Assembly: GCF_019097595.1 (NCBI RefSeq)
Contig: NC_080716.1
Span: 26,793,401 to 26,857,400 of the forward strand
Reading direction: 5' to 3'
Origin: Hemibagrus wyckioides
Taxonomy: Eukaryota > Chordata > Actinopteri > Siluriformes > Bagridae
DNA length: 64,000 nt
Positions 11,328 through 21,700 of this stretch are shown here, piece after piece (the first letter of the stretch is position 1; each line of letters starts with the position of its first letter). The translations under genes and the position numbers were made by a program. The notes beneath the pieces were generated by a model. That model saw only the letters and a program-made list of their open reading frames with translations, searched no databases and was not told the DNA's origin.

Positions 11328-13583
11328 TAACTGTTTACTCATGAAAAGAGGATTAATAAAAAGGTAAGAAAACTCTGCAGTGATGGCTTCCTCGACTCTG
11401 TATTTAACATTAATCAAAAAATAAAGACTTACTCATATAACAACGGCTCGACGCTTGCAGTAATAACTGACTATAAACATGAGAGACTTTCCATCACAGT
11501 AGAAGAAACAAAGAAAATATAATCAGCAGTCCGCTTAACAAGCATCCTCCACACAATTTACATACTAAACCCAACAAAAGACATGGCCTTTACAGCGGAC
11601 ACTCAAACCTCATGCTTTACACACGGAATAGGATTTTCAGAACGCACACAGACACTGACAGAATATATATATCATCATTAATATCTACCTTTAACAATGA
11701 AATGACTGTATGACATTGCTAATGCAATAATACATATACTCATGTCTAAACACTGCTCCATCCATGGCCTCCAGGGCATTCAACACAACAAATACAAACC
11801 TAAACGATTAAGACAGATGTCATGCTTAACTCACAGTAATCAGATATAACAGGAGGAAGGGGGTTAAATTACCCAAATTGTTAAGTGCAAGTGTAAGTTA
11901 TCTCATAACATAACATAAAATAATAACTTTGGTTTGAGAAGGTGGGGGAGGCACAAAATGGGGCGAAATGTTTTTGCATGTGAATACATTTAGGGACTAT
12001 GGTGATACAAATTCCAGGAAATTATTAAGTTGATTATAATGATAAATTCTGCCAAAAAGAATAGTATGTTATTGAACTATGTATATAAAAAAGATGTCTT
12101 AATTTCTTTATTGTTTAATAGGGACCGATCACCAAGACTTGAGAGAATCATTTTATAAAAGAATTTTTAAAAAATGTTCACCATTAATGTTTTGTGTTTG
12201 AATAAAATGTAAATAATGTAAGACTCAATTTCCACTATTAAACAATCTTTTACTTCAAACTAAGCGCTGTAGCTGAAAACGTAAAATAAATGACTTGTTG
12301 TACAGGACGTCTGTCAGAGACACATCCACCCAACCGCAGGGGTTTAGACTAGAAAAAGCAAAAAGCTTTTATCTGTGTGTGTGTGTGTGTGTGTTAAATC
12401 ACTATTGTGTAATATCAGGTGCAGACAGACAGCAGAAATATTAATATGGAATTATATGGAAATGTTGATCATTACTTTAATAATTGTCTCTCATGCATAA
12501 ACCACCACTCTTATTTAATGAATAAATTAAAATGTTTACATTCCTGGTGCTCATTTTCTGTGCAGCACAAATACCTAAATTAGATCATTTTAATGCATCC
12601 AACACTGTATTATAGCAGGGTAGGAATAATGATCTGTAATAATTACTTCTGTAATCCAAAAGGATGGGGAAATTGATAACACAATAGATACACTACTTAT
12701 TTGGTGCACAGGATGCAAGCTTCTCACAGTTGCCTAGCAACAACAGTGTACGCTAACGTTAGCTCAGCCACCGTTAAGCTAACATCAACAGGTGTAGACA
12801 GGAAATATGATTATCCTGAGCTAATTTAGTGAATCAGCCGACTCGCATCTCCTTTCTTTCTTTTCATTCAGGATGACAAAGTCATCTGTTGCTGCTTCTA
12901 GCGTTTAATCGCGGACTGTGGTGCAACCTGCTCATTACATTACATTAGTCAGATAGTGTCAGTGTGTGCACGCGACATTCCTGGACGCGGGCACGCGCAT
13001 CGACACAGGCAGACTCTCTGTGTCCTACTCTCGTGCTTAAGCGTGCTGACCTCAGCGTGACCTTAAGCGTGCTGGCCATTAATTTAGTAAAAAAATGAAC
13101 TACTTTAATCACATAGCACTCATTAATATCTCACTGAGACCGTGTCTATATTCAAACAGAAGTGTGTTTTGTGCAATCGGTTCTTGCAAATACCTGAAAA
13201 GAGGATTAATAAAGAGATAGCAGCGATGTCTTTCCTCGATTTAACATTAATGAAGCACATCACGCGCGCGCGATGGCGTCATGACTCAGGTATACCAACC
13301 AAAAGTAAGTAATTTTTTTTAAAGGCACAGTACACTCCTATCTTAGAAAAAGCACGAACAATCAATCAAACATTTTAAGCAATGTTAGAAAAATGGCATT
13401 TTACATAAATTGCATTCAATATATACCACACTACAGCCAAAACGGTTTTATACTGCGAAAGGATAGATTACGACCTTTCTTTTGAGGCAGAAGTATTTTT
13501 GAAACGAAGGATTTGCACCTGGTATTTACATCCAAATCCACGATCTTTTTGACCCTGGTGGCCTCGATTAGCGAGAGAGTCAA
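11328..13583. other. Spacer with no recognised gene
   Basis: There are scattered stop-rich frames, a (TG)n run at about 12,376-12,393 and a CpG-containing stretch at about 12,960-13,070. A block around 11,340-11,430 ('gaaaagaggattaata' ... 'cctcgac...tttaacattaat') recurs imperfectly at 13,195-13,255, so it is a diverged repeat pair. Confidence 0.4.
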
Positions 13584-13763
13584 GACGCCATTTAGTGTAA
13601 GCTACTTTGCCGAGACGCCATTTTGTGTAAGCTACTTTGCCGAGACGCCATTTTGTGTAAGCTACTTTGCCGTGACGCCATTTTGTGTAAGCTACTTTGT
13701 CGAGACGCCATTTTGTGTAAGCTACTTTGCCGTGACGCCATTTTGTGTAAGCTACTTTGCCGA
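13584..13763. repeat. 30-bp minisatellite, six units
   Basis: There are six consecutive 30-bp units containing 'gacgccattttgtgtaagc' and 'tactttgccga', with single-base variants and a partial seventh unit. Because 30 is a multiple of 3, the array stays open in several frames on both strands. None of those frames is a gene. Confidence 0.95.
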
Positions 13764-13869
13764 CATGCCACTTTCACGGCACTTTTAATTATTGTAACTT
13801 ACTGACAGGTGTCTGTGATGGAAAAGTAAAAAGAGGTAAAGAAGAAAATGTGCCTTGATTTAGAGTCTG

Positions 13870-15895
13870 ATCTTTTTCTGACGTGTTTAAACACACCCAC
13901 TTTGTTGTACTGCTGGGATCCCCAGCTGCAACACACAAAATGCATCAACTGCATATCATCTGCATCCTGTACAAACTCCAAACTCTTATGTTACATGTCC
14001 TACATGGAGCCCCCTGGTGCCCCTCCCATATTTTTGTGCCCGAAAATTTTCCCATTATGTTAAGGTTTTGGCTTTCTTTTGAATTCCCATTACTTTCTGT
14101 TTTCAGCTTTTTAAATTATGCTTATTTATTTTTATCCCATTATTGGCTCATTGAATTTCCATTATTTTCATCCTCACTTCTTCTAGCATATTAAACTATT
14201 AAAAATCTCATGGCCATCGGTGTGTTCAGCTTGACGACTGTGTAATGTTTAGTCACCGTGTTAGTCAACCTGTTTAGCTGCATAACCAGAAACCTGAACA
14301 GAAATTAAATTAAAAGTAGTAGAAAAAGTATTAGAGCAGATGATATGCTTTTACTGGTTGCACCTTTTATAGCACCTGCAACCCAGCGGTCTGTGTGTAT
14401 AGCAGCCTTACCTGGGCAGAGTGTGGAACGTCCACCTGGAGCTGGCAAATTTTCCTCCACACATTGTGCACTTGCTCTCTATCTCTGTTGCCTTCTATAA
14501 TAGGCACAGTATTCATTCACAAAGGGATCAGTGATAATATGAAGTGATGGATGTATGAAAGAAAGAGAATTTCGGGATTTTCCCTGGGGTGGACCCTGCT
14601 AACAGTTTCAGTAAAACATTTTGGGGGGGTCTCTTCTGAAGATTCTGAGGTGCTGAGGAATAAACAGATAATGTTTGTCTTCACAGTAACTATCAGTCAA
14701 ATTCTACAGTATTTTTTTAAAATCTTTGCTCTGAGCCTACACAATGTATGTCTACAAACCTAAAGTTCTTACACTTTTCTGATGTCAACATGTAGATGTA
14801 TAGTTTTTGCTAAAACCAACTGCTGTTGGATGCTTATTGTTCTTTTTCTAAACATGAAGAAACAAACATACTATTAATGTCCGTCATTGGTAAATCTGTC
14901 AAATGGTAAATATGAGGTTTGTCTATGCATATTTTGGATAAAAAATGTTCTTACCCTCCAGAAACACCATCTGGAGATTTTCCTTACTCTACCCTGTTTC
15001 TTCTATGTGTACTCCTCACTAGTTTGGGATGTCTCTGCATCCGTTGTTGAGTTGTTGGTGCTGAGGAATAAACACAGAAGGCTCTGAGCCTACACAATCT
15101 CTGCCTGAATTCATTACTGTAGCATCACATCCTAGTTCCAGACACCAGAGAGAGCCCTCCCTCGAGTGTTGATGCTCTTCCAGGATTGCCACCCGGATAT
15201 ATAAGCAGAGCACTCACCATGTCCAACGCGAAGTATTGTCTCCAGTTGACCTTATAAAGCCTTGCTTTATGCTATATTGCTATTTGGATTCTCTGTGTTT
15301 TTACCTGTGCCTGTTTCTCTGTTTTTGCTATTTTTGGATTACTGATGCTGCCTTTGTCTTTCGTTTTCAATAAATCTGCTTATGGAACCTAACGCTAACA
15401 CCTCCGGATTTTCTATGCCACAATTACCAGTAATAATGCTGTTAGCTGAGCTGTACATATCTGTAATGTATCTTACCTTTCTGAAGACACAGATACTGGA
15501 GGTGACACCTCAGTCTTCTACAGGTAATAAAAACACACGGGAGATACTTTTTTAAAACATGTTATAATTATTTTTATCATGAGCTTAGTTTTGTTGTTGT
15601 TTTTTCTACTCTGGTCAAAAAACAAAACAAAACGATCAATATTAAGGATTTTAAAATGTTGTATTAACATATTTAAAATCAAAATAACTGTGTCCTTACC
15701 GTACCTTTCTATAAATGCTGCACTTTGTTCTTCTACACACTTCTGAACAAACAGACATCAGAATGATGCTCATGAAAACATACCAAATTGTTACATAAAA
15801 GACTTTTAATATCTGTCATTTGAATAACAAATTGTAAATATGATGTTTGTCTATGAATATTTTGCATAAAAAATGTTATTACACTCTGCGTCTAT
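13870..15895 (-). pseudogene. Third, scrambled USP37-like copy in the spacer
   Basis: Pieces matching USP exons lie on the minus strand in the wrong order. From high to low coordinate they are: a mini-exon remnant near 15,740-15,706; a first-cassette mini-exon (15517-15477, three bases shorter); a Lys-rich cassette exon (15060-14955) with an in-frame TAG at 15,005-15,003; a decayed mini-exon near 14,855-14,820; the start of the large basic exon (from 14652, cut after about 70 bp); the second CxxC exon (14494-14412); a truncated LVMQLNR exon (from 14293); and last a piece of the CGSQQ exon (about 13,950-13,870), which belongs before the CxxC exon. The Cys box exon and the His box exon are absent. 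It resembles the right copy more than the left. It cannot encode an active enzyme. Confidence 0.85.
15118..15422. mobile_element. Solo LTR with 5-bp target duplication
   Basis: A 305-bp insertion begins TG and ends CA and is flanked by ATTAC at 15,113-15,117 and 15,423-15,427. The uninterrupted sequence ('gaattcattaccagtaata') is present at the matching intron site in the left arm. It contains TATATAA at 15,198-15,204 and AATAAA at 15,369-15,374, as expected for an LTR promoter and polyadenylation signal. Its first 45 bases resemble the sequence at 16,647-16,690 after the gypsy pol remnant, so the two probably belong to one family. Confidence 0.9.
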
Positions 15896-16159
15896 GACGG
15901 TTCAGAACGCCGTTCAAAATCCTGCCGTGCCTCTCACATAACTTACCGTTAAATTACGCCATATTTGTCTTAAATTGGTGTTAACATACATAATACTTAC
16001 ATAATAACATACAGTACATGCATAATAACTTCACCCTAGTGAAACTTTTGTCTTTGTGAAATTTGCAGATACACTTTAATCCATCTTTAAGATGAAACGA
16101 AGAGAACTGACAGAAATAAGTGTGCAGTTGAGATGAGAAAGTGACACATTTTAGTGGCC

Positions 16160-16740
16160 TGAAGAGCACACGGTGGCTTCCAAGCAGGCTAAGATGACCT
16201 ACCAACCTGGCTCTAAGAATGGCAAGGCCAACGCGCTGTCCTCCTGACATGACCCCGTAGGCTCACCCGTCACGCCAGAACCCATACTGCCTCCTGTGGC
16301 TATGATCACCCCAGTCCGGTGGGACCTAGTGGAAGAAATTCAGATGGCCCAAGTAGACCAGCCACCACCTCCGTCATGCCCACCCTCCAAGCTCTTCTTA
16401 CTGACCATGCTACGTCCCCAAATATTACAGGGGTCTTGTGTAACCTGCGCCTAAGACTGGACAAGTCGTCAGTGTCTGATGGGGTTGTTAGAGCCCTTGC
16501 CCATTCCGAGGCGGCCCTGGTCCCACATGGCGGTAGATTTTGTCACCGACCTCCCTGACTCGGGACGATATAAAACACCATCCTTGTGGCAATCGACTGG
16601 TTTTCAAAGGCGTTACCCACGGCCTTGGAGACTACTGGCCACTACTGTAACGCCACTGCCAGCACCAGACCACCAGAGGGAGCCCTTACCCGAATACTAG
16701 TGCCACCACCGAAGGAACATTTCTGGGGTTTTACAGACAT
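16160..16740 (+). mobile_element. Ty3/gypsy retrotransposon pol remnant plus LTR start
   Basis: Discontinuous plus-strand frames read YQPGSKNGKANALSS, then HDPVGSPVTPEPILPP, then WDLVEEIQMAQVDQPPPP, then [20 protein letters not shown] and VTDLPDSG. This order matches the end of the RNase H region and the integrase zinc-binding and early catalytic region of fish Ty3/gypsy elements. Stops, frameshifts and internal gaps show it is dead. Sequence from about 16,647 ('gtaacgccactgccag' ... 'ccaccagagggagccc') looks like the beginning of an LTR. Confidence 0.8.
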
Positions 16741-16839
16741 GCGGTGTGCTCACTTTTAGTATTGTATTTTCTACATTACCAAGCCATGCAATTGTTATTC
16801 CGTGTTTTGGATTATTGTGTTTGACCCACGCTTTGTGTT

Positions 16840-17389
16840 GCATACACAGAATTAACAGAGATTTTCTGGTGGCACATTTGTTATTTTTATTGTGGTCACA
16901 CTCTGAAAGAATAATAAAATACACAAGAAACAAATTAATTTTGCCGTGTGTTGTAATGACTTCATCTACAGGTGTAGACACAACATACAAAGATAATAGC
17001 TATTATGTCTTATAACAAAGAGACTATAGCTTTACAGTAATATTATAGTAATTAAACAACAATCCTTAATAAACATATGCATATATAAAGTATGCAAACA
17101 GTTATACAAAAGTATAAGCACTCAATTATGTCTAAACTTTCTTAATAAACATAATACTGATAAACAGCATAACAAAACACAAACGTCTAAATAAACATAT
17201 AAACATTTAGTAAACATAAGGTGCGATGACATCACTTGCACATCTGAAACAATAATAAAACACACAAGAAAAAAAAAAAGAGTTTTGCCATGTGTTGTAA
17301 TGACTTGGCAGGGTGTGACTTCATCTACAGGTGAAGCTCTCCTGCAGCTCACTATCTCACAGCTCACCCACCCTTGTATTTCTTAGTAG
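16840..17389. repeat. Two diverged direct repeats next to the right arm
   Basis: About 16,890-16,980 and about 17,250-17,335 share 'aataataaaa', 'acacaagaaa', 'tgtgttgtaatgactt' and 'acttcatctacaggtg', separated by a few indels. They may be remnants of one element's ends. No coding frame of note is seen. Confidence 0.5.
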
Positions 17390-18344
17390 CACGTTTATGT
17401 CAATAATCAGAAGCGTAATGCATCCATTTCTTGTTATTTAGACTTGTGTCTGTGTAAGAAACCAGGAATAATACTATGTAGGCCTTGTTTTTTCAAAATC
17501 CACTCATTAGATACCTGAACTCGCCCTTTTTAACCACCAGATGTCACTAAAATGTGTTGAAAATTTTTGTTTAAGGAACTTTCACTTTCACTTTTACTTT
17601 TACTCTGCATCTCCTTATTATGTTTTATTTTCTCATGATGAAAAGATGCTGCTTATGCAAAAGTTCAATTCAGTTTTATTTGTATAGTGATTTTAACAAT
17701 GGGTTTAAGTATCAATAAGTGTCTGTATTAAATGTTTTAGTGCATTTATTTTCATAACATTAAACCAAAGTGTATGGAAAAGAAAATGGACCAGAAGACA
17801 GCATCTGTGTGTTCTTTTATTTTCACATTAAAACTACCAAGCAATATTTTTTCTTGTTTTGACTTGTTTCATCACACATGATTAATGAAATATTTATATA
17901 TGCAATTCTTTAAAAAAAAAAAGAGAGAGAGAGAGTTCAGAGGAATGACCAGCCTGGTTCAAGTCATTTGGAAAGCTGTTACTGAAATAAGCGCTTTATA
18001 CAACCATGCTGAGCCAAAAAGAAGACAATCTCAGAACACACAACATGATAAACCTTGATGCAGATGGACTGCTAATCTCAGACAAGCACAAGAATCTGAG
18101 GCTACACTAGGTACAGGCTAAAAGTGGACAGTTTAAAGCTTGCAATAAGAACAGTGAAGGTTTTTCTCCTCTGTCCAGTAACATTTCTGTCAGCATGAAG
18201 AGCAGTACAGCTGATCCTATTGAAGTGTATATTACTTGCCAGTGTTTATTCAGCCTTTTTTTTTTTCTTTTCTTCTCTCATTGGGCTCTGTATTTTGTTA
18301 TGGCTGTACAGTGACTTTGGGTATGAAAATATAGTATATATAAA

Positions 18345-18478
18345 TATACACTCACTGTCCACTTTATTAGGAACACCTGTACATTCATGCAGTCCTCTAA
18401 GCAGCCAATCATGTGGCAGCAGCACAGTGCAGAAAATCATGCAGATACAGATAACAAGCTTCAGTTAACGTTCTGACC
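18345..18478. mobile_element. Truncated MITE, one end only
   Basis: The stretch starts with the terminal 'acactcactgtccacttta' and matches the corresponding half of the element in the left arm. It stops at 'cttcagttaacgtt' and runs into a (TG)n/(CG)-containing microsatellite. The other inverted repeat is gone. Confidence 0.7.
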
Positions 18479-18592
18479 GGTGTTGTGTATATGTTGTGTG
18501 TGTGTGTGTGCGCGTGCGTGCGTGTGTGTGTGCGCGTGCGTGTGTGTGTGCGCGTGCGTGTGTGTTCCACTGAGCTGCGTGTGCGAATTAGA

Positions 18593-18600
18593 TGACGTCA
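18593..18600. promoter_or_regulatory. Palindromic CRE in the right USP promoter
   Basis: TGACGTCA lies 138 bp upstream of the first ATG at 18,738, in the same setting as in the left arm. A second ACGTCA half-like site ('gcacgtcatg') follows at about 18,619. The role is inferred. Confidence 0.5.
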
Positions 18601-18737
18601 CAGTGGATGGAACAGAAATGCACGTCATGTAGTTATAGAAACGACGTAGAGACAGGATTGAAGAGCCCCGTTTTACTCCGACCGTATTCACTTATAAGAT
18701 TTTTATAAGATTGTTTTTAGTTGATAAACTTGATCAA

Positions 18738-21700
18738 ATGTTCAGCTGCCAGTGTATTTGGCGGAAGGTAAGAAATCCTTTAATCAGGAAACTTTCACAC
18801 TTTACTTTTACTGTCCGTTTCTGTGAAACTGACCAGATTGATGAGTCCAGTGCGCTTCAACAGACGAACAACAAAATCTTATGTACAGGCAAATTCATCA
18901 CTTTATCAACGAATTGAATGTTTTAAAAAGATTTATTTACCGAGAGTAATGTTGTCTTGTCGCTGATATTAATGCCACTTTTACAACAGGAGAAAAAAAG
19001 GTCAGACATTGAGGTTATAGCACAATATAACGGTGTTATGGAGTCTGACTTCAGTACGTGTCTGATGGATACTGCTCATACTGAATTATAATTAAGGACA
19101 CAGGTTTATTTTATTATTGTAAATATTAACGTTAATACAACATGTTAAAAGCCTTAATATTGATCTCTTTTTTTCGGACCAGGGTGGGGGGGGCAGCTTA
19201 GAAAAACCACAAATCTAAGCTTGTAAGAAAAATAATTATAACGTATTAAAAATAGTTTTTTATAAGTATCTCTCGTGTGTTTTTTATTCTCTGTAGAAGA
19301 CTCAGGAGTCACCTCCAGTATCTGTGACATCTTCAGAAAGGTAAGACACTGTACAGATATGTACAGCTCAGCTAACAGCATTATTACTGGTAATGAATTC
19401 AGACAGAGATCGTTTAGGCTCAGAGCCTTGTGTGACAAACAGCTTCTGTTTATTCCTCAACACCAACAGGTCAACAAAGGCTACAGAGATGTCCCAAACT
19501 AAACAGGAGTCCACAAAGAAGAAGCAGGGTGGAGCGAGGAAAATCTCCAGACGGTGTTTCCAGAAGGTAAAAACTACTTTTATCCAAAATATTGACAAAC
19601 AAAGATCATATTTACCATTTGTTACTGAAATATTACATTAGAATGACATGACATGAATTGTCTTCTTAATCTCACAATGTATTGTGTTTTTATAAACATC
19701 TTTCTGATGTCTGTGTTTCTTTTATTATCTGTAGAAGAGCAAGATGTCTGCTTCAGCATCTGTGAAAACCTCAGAAAGGTAAGACACATTACAGATATGT
19801 ACAGCTCAGCTAACAGCATTATTACTGGTAATGAATTCAGACAGAGATCGTTTAGGCTCAGAGCCTTGTGTGACAAACAGCTTCTGTTTATTCCTCAACA
19901 CCAACAGGTCAACAAAGGCTACAAAGACGTCCCAAACTAAACAGGTGTCCACAAAGAAGAAGCAGGGTGGAGCGAGGAAAATCTCCAGACGGTGTTTCCA
20001 GAAGGTAAAAACTACTTTTATCCAAAATATTGACAAACAAAGATCATATTTACCATTTGTTACTGAAATATTACATTAGAATGACATGACATGAATTGTC
20101 TTCTTAATCTCACAATGTATTGTGTTTTTATAAACATCTTTCTGATGTCTGTGTTTCTTTTATTATCTGTAGAAGAGCAAGACGTCTGCTTCAGCATCTG
20201 TGAAAACCTCAGAAAGGTAAGACACATTACAGATATGTACAGCTCAGCTAACAGCATTATTACTGGTAATGAATTCAGACAGAGATCGTTTAGGCTCAGA
20301 GCCTTGTGTGACAAACAGCTTCTGTTTATTCCTCAGCACCAACAGGTCAACAAAGGCTACAAAGATGTCCCAAACTAAACAGGAGTCCACAAAGAAGAAG
20401 CAGGGTGGAGCGAGGAAAATCTCCAGACGGTGTTTCCAGAAGGTAAAAACTACTTTTATCCAAAATATTGACAAACAAAGATCATATTTACCATTTGTTA
20501 CTGAAATATTACATTAGAATGACATGACATGAATTGTCTTCTTAATCTCACAATGTATTGTGTTTTTATAAACGTCTTTCTGATGTCTGTGTTTCTTTTA
20601 TTATCTGTAGAAGAGCAAGATGTCTGCTTCAGCATCTGTGAAAACCTCAGAAAGGTAAGACACATTACAGATATGTACAGCTCAGCTAACAGCATTATTA
20701 CTGGTAATGAATTCAGACAGAGATCGTTTAGGCTCAGAGCCTTGTGTGACAAACAGCTTCTGTTTATTCCTCAGCACTATCAGCTCAACAAAGGCTACAG
20801 AGATGTCCCAAACTAAACAGGAGTCCACAAAGAAGAAGCAAGGTGGAGCGAGGAAAATCTCCAGATGGCATTTCTGGAAGGTAATAACTACATTTATCCA
20901 AAATATTGACAAACAAAGATCATATTTACCATTTGTTACTGAAATATCACATTGGAATGACATGACATGAATTGTCTTCTTAATCTCACAGTGTATTTTG
21001 TTTTTATAAACATCTTTCTGATGTCTGTGTTTCTTTTATTATCTGTAGAAGAGCAAGACGTCTGCTTCAGTATCTGTGAAGACCTCAGAAAGGTAGGACA
21101 CATTACAGACATGGTATTTTCATAATAAGATCAAACTTAAATGAAGCTTCAGGTATTATTGGTAATGAATTCAGGCAGAGATCGTGTTGGCTCAGAGCCT
21201 TGTGTGACAAACAGCTTCTGTTTATTCCTCAGCACTATCAGCTCAACAACGGCTACAGAGACGCCCAAATCTAGTGAGGAGTCCACAAAGAAGAAGCAGG
21301 GTCGAGCAAGGAAAATCTCCAGATGGTGTTTCTGGAGGGTAAGAACATTTTTTATTCAAAATATTCACAGACAAGCATCGTATTCATCATTTCTTACTGA
21401 AAAATCATGAAACGTTTTTTTAATTCACAGTTTATTGTGTTTTATAAACATCTTTCTGATGTCTGTTTGTTTCTTTATGTGTAGAAGAAGAATAAGGTGC
21501 ATCCTATGGCATTTACAGAAAGGTAGGTTTAAGCAAAAACTTTACAGCTCCATGTTGACATCAGAAAAGTGTAAGAACTTTAGGTTTGTAGAGATAAATT
21601 GTGTAGGCACAGAGCCCAGATTTGAAAAATACTGTAGAATTTGACTGATAGTTACTGTGAAGACAAACAGTATCTGTTTTTTCCTCAGCACCTCAGAATC

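Noticed and set aside
13513..13805. Repeat-containing open frames on both strands (FCVSYFAVTP and MASRQSSLHK type)
   Set aside because: They come from the 30-bp minisatellite. There is no family signature and no splice context.
19297..21048. CRISPR-like or satellite array
   Set aside because: The units are long exon-intron cassettes without short repeat-spacer structure, and the genome is clearly eukaryotic.
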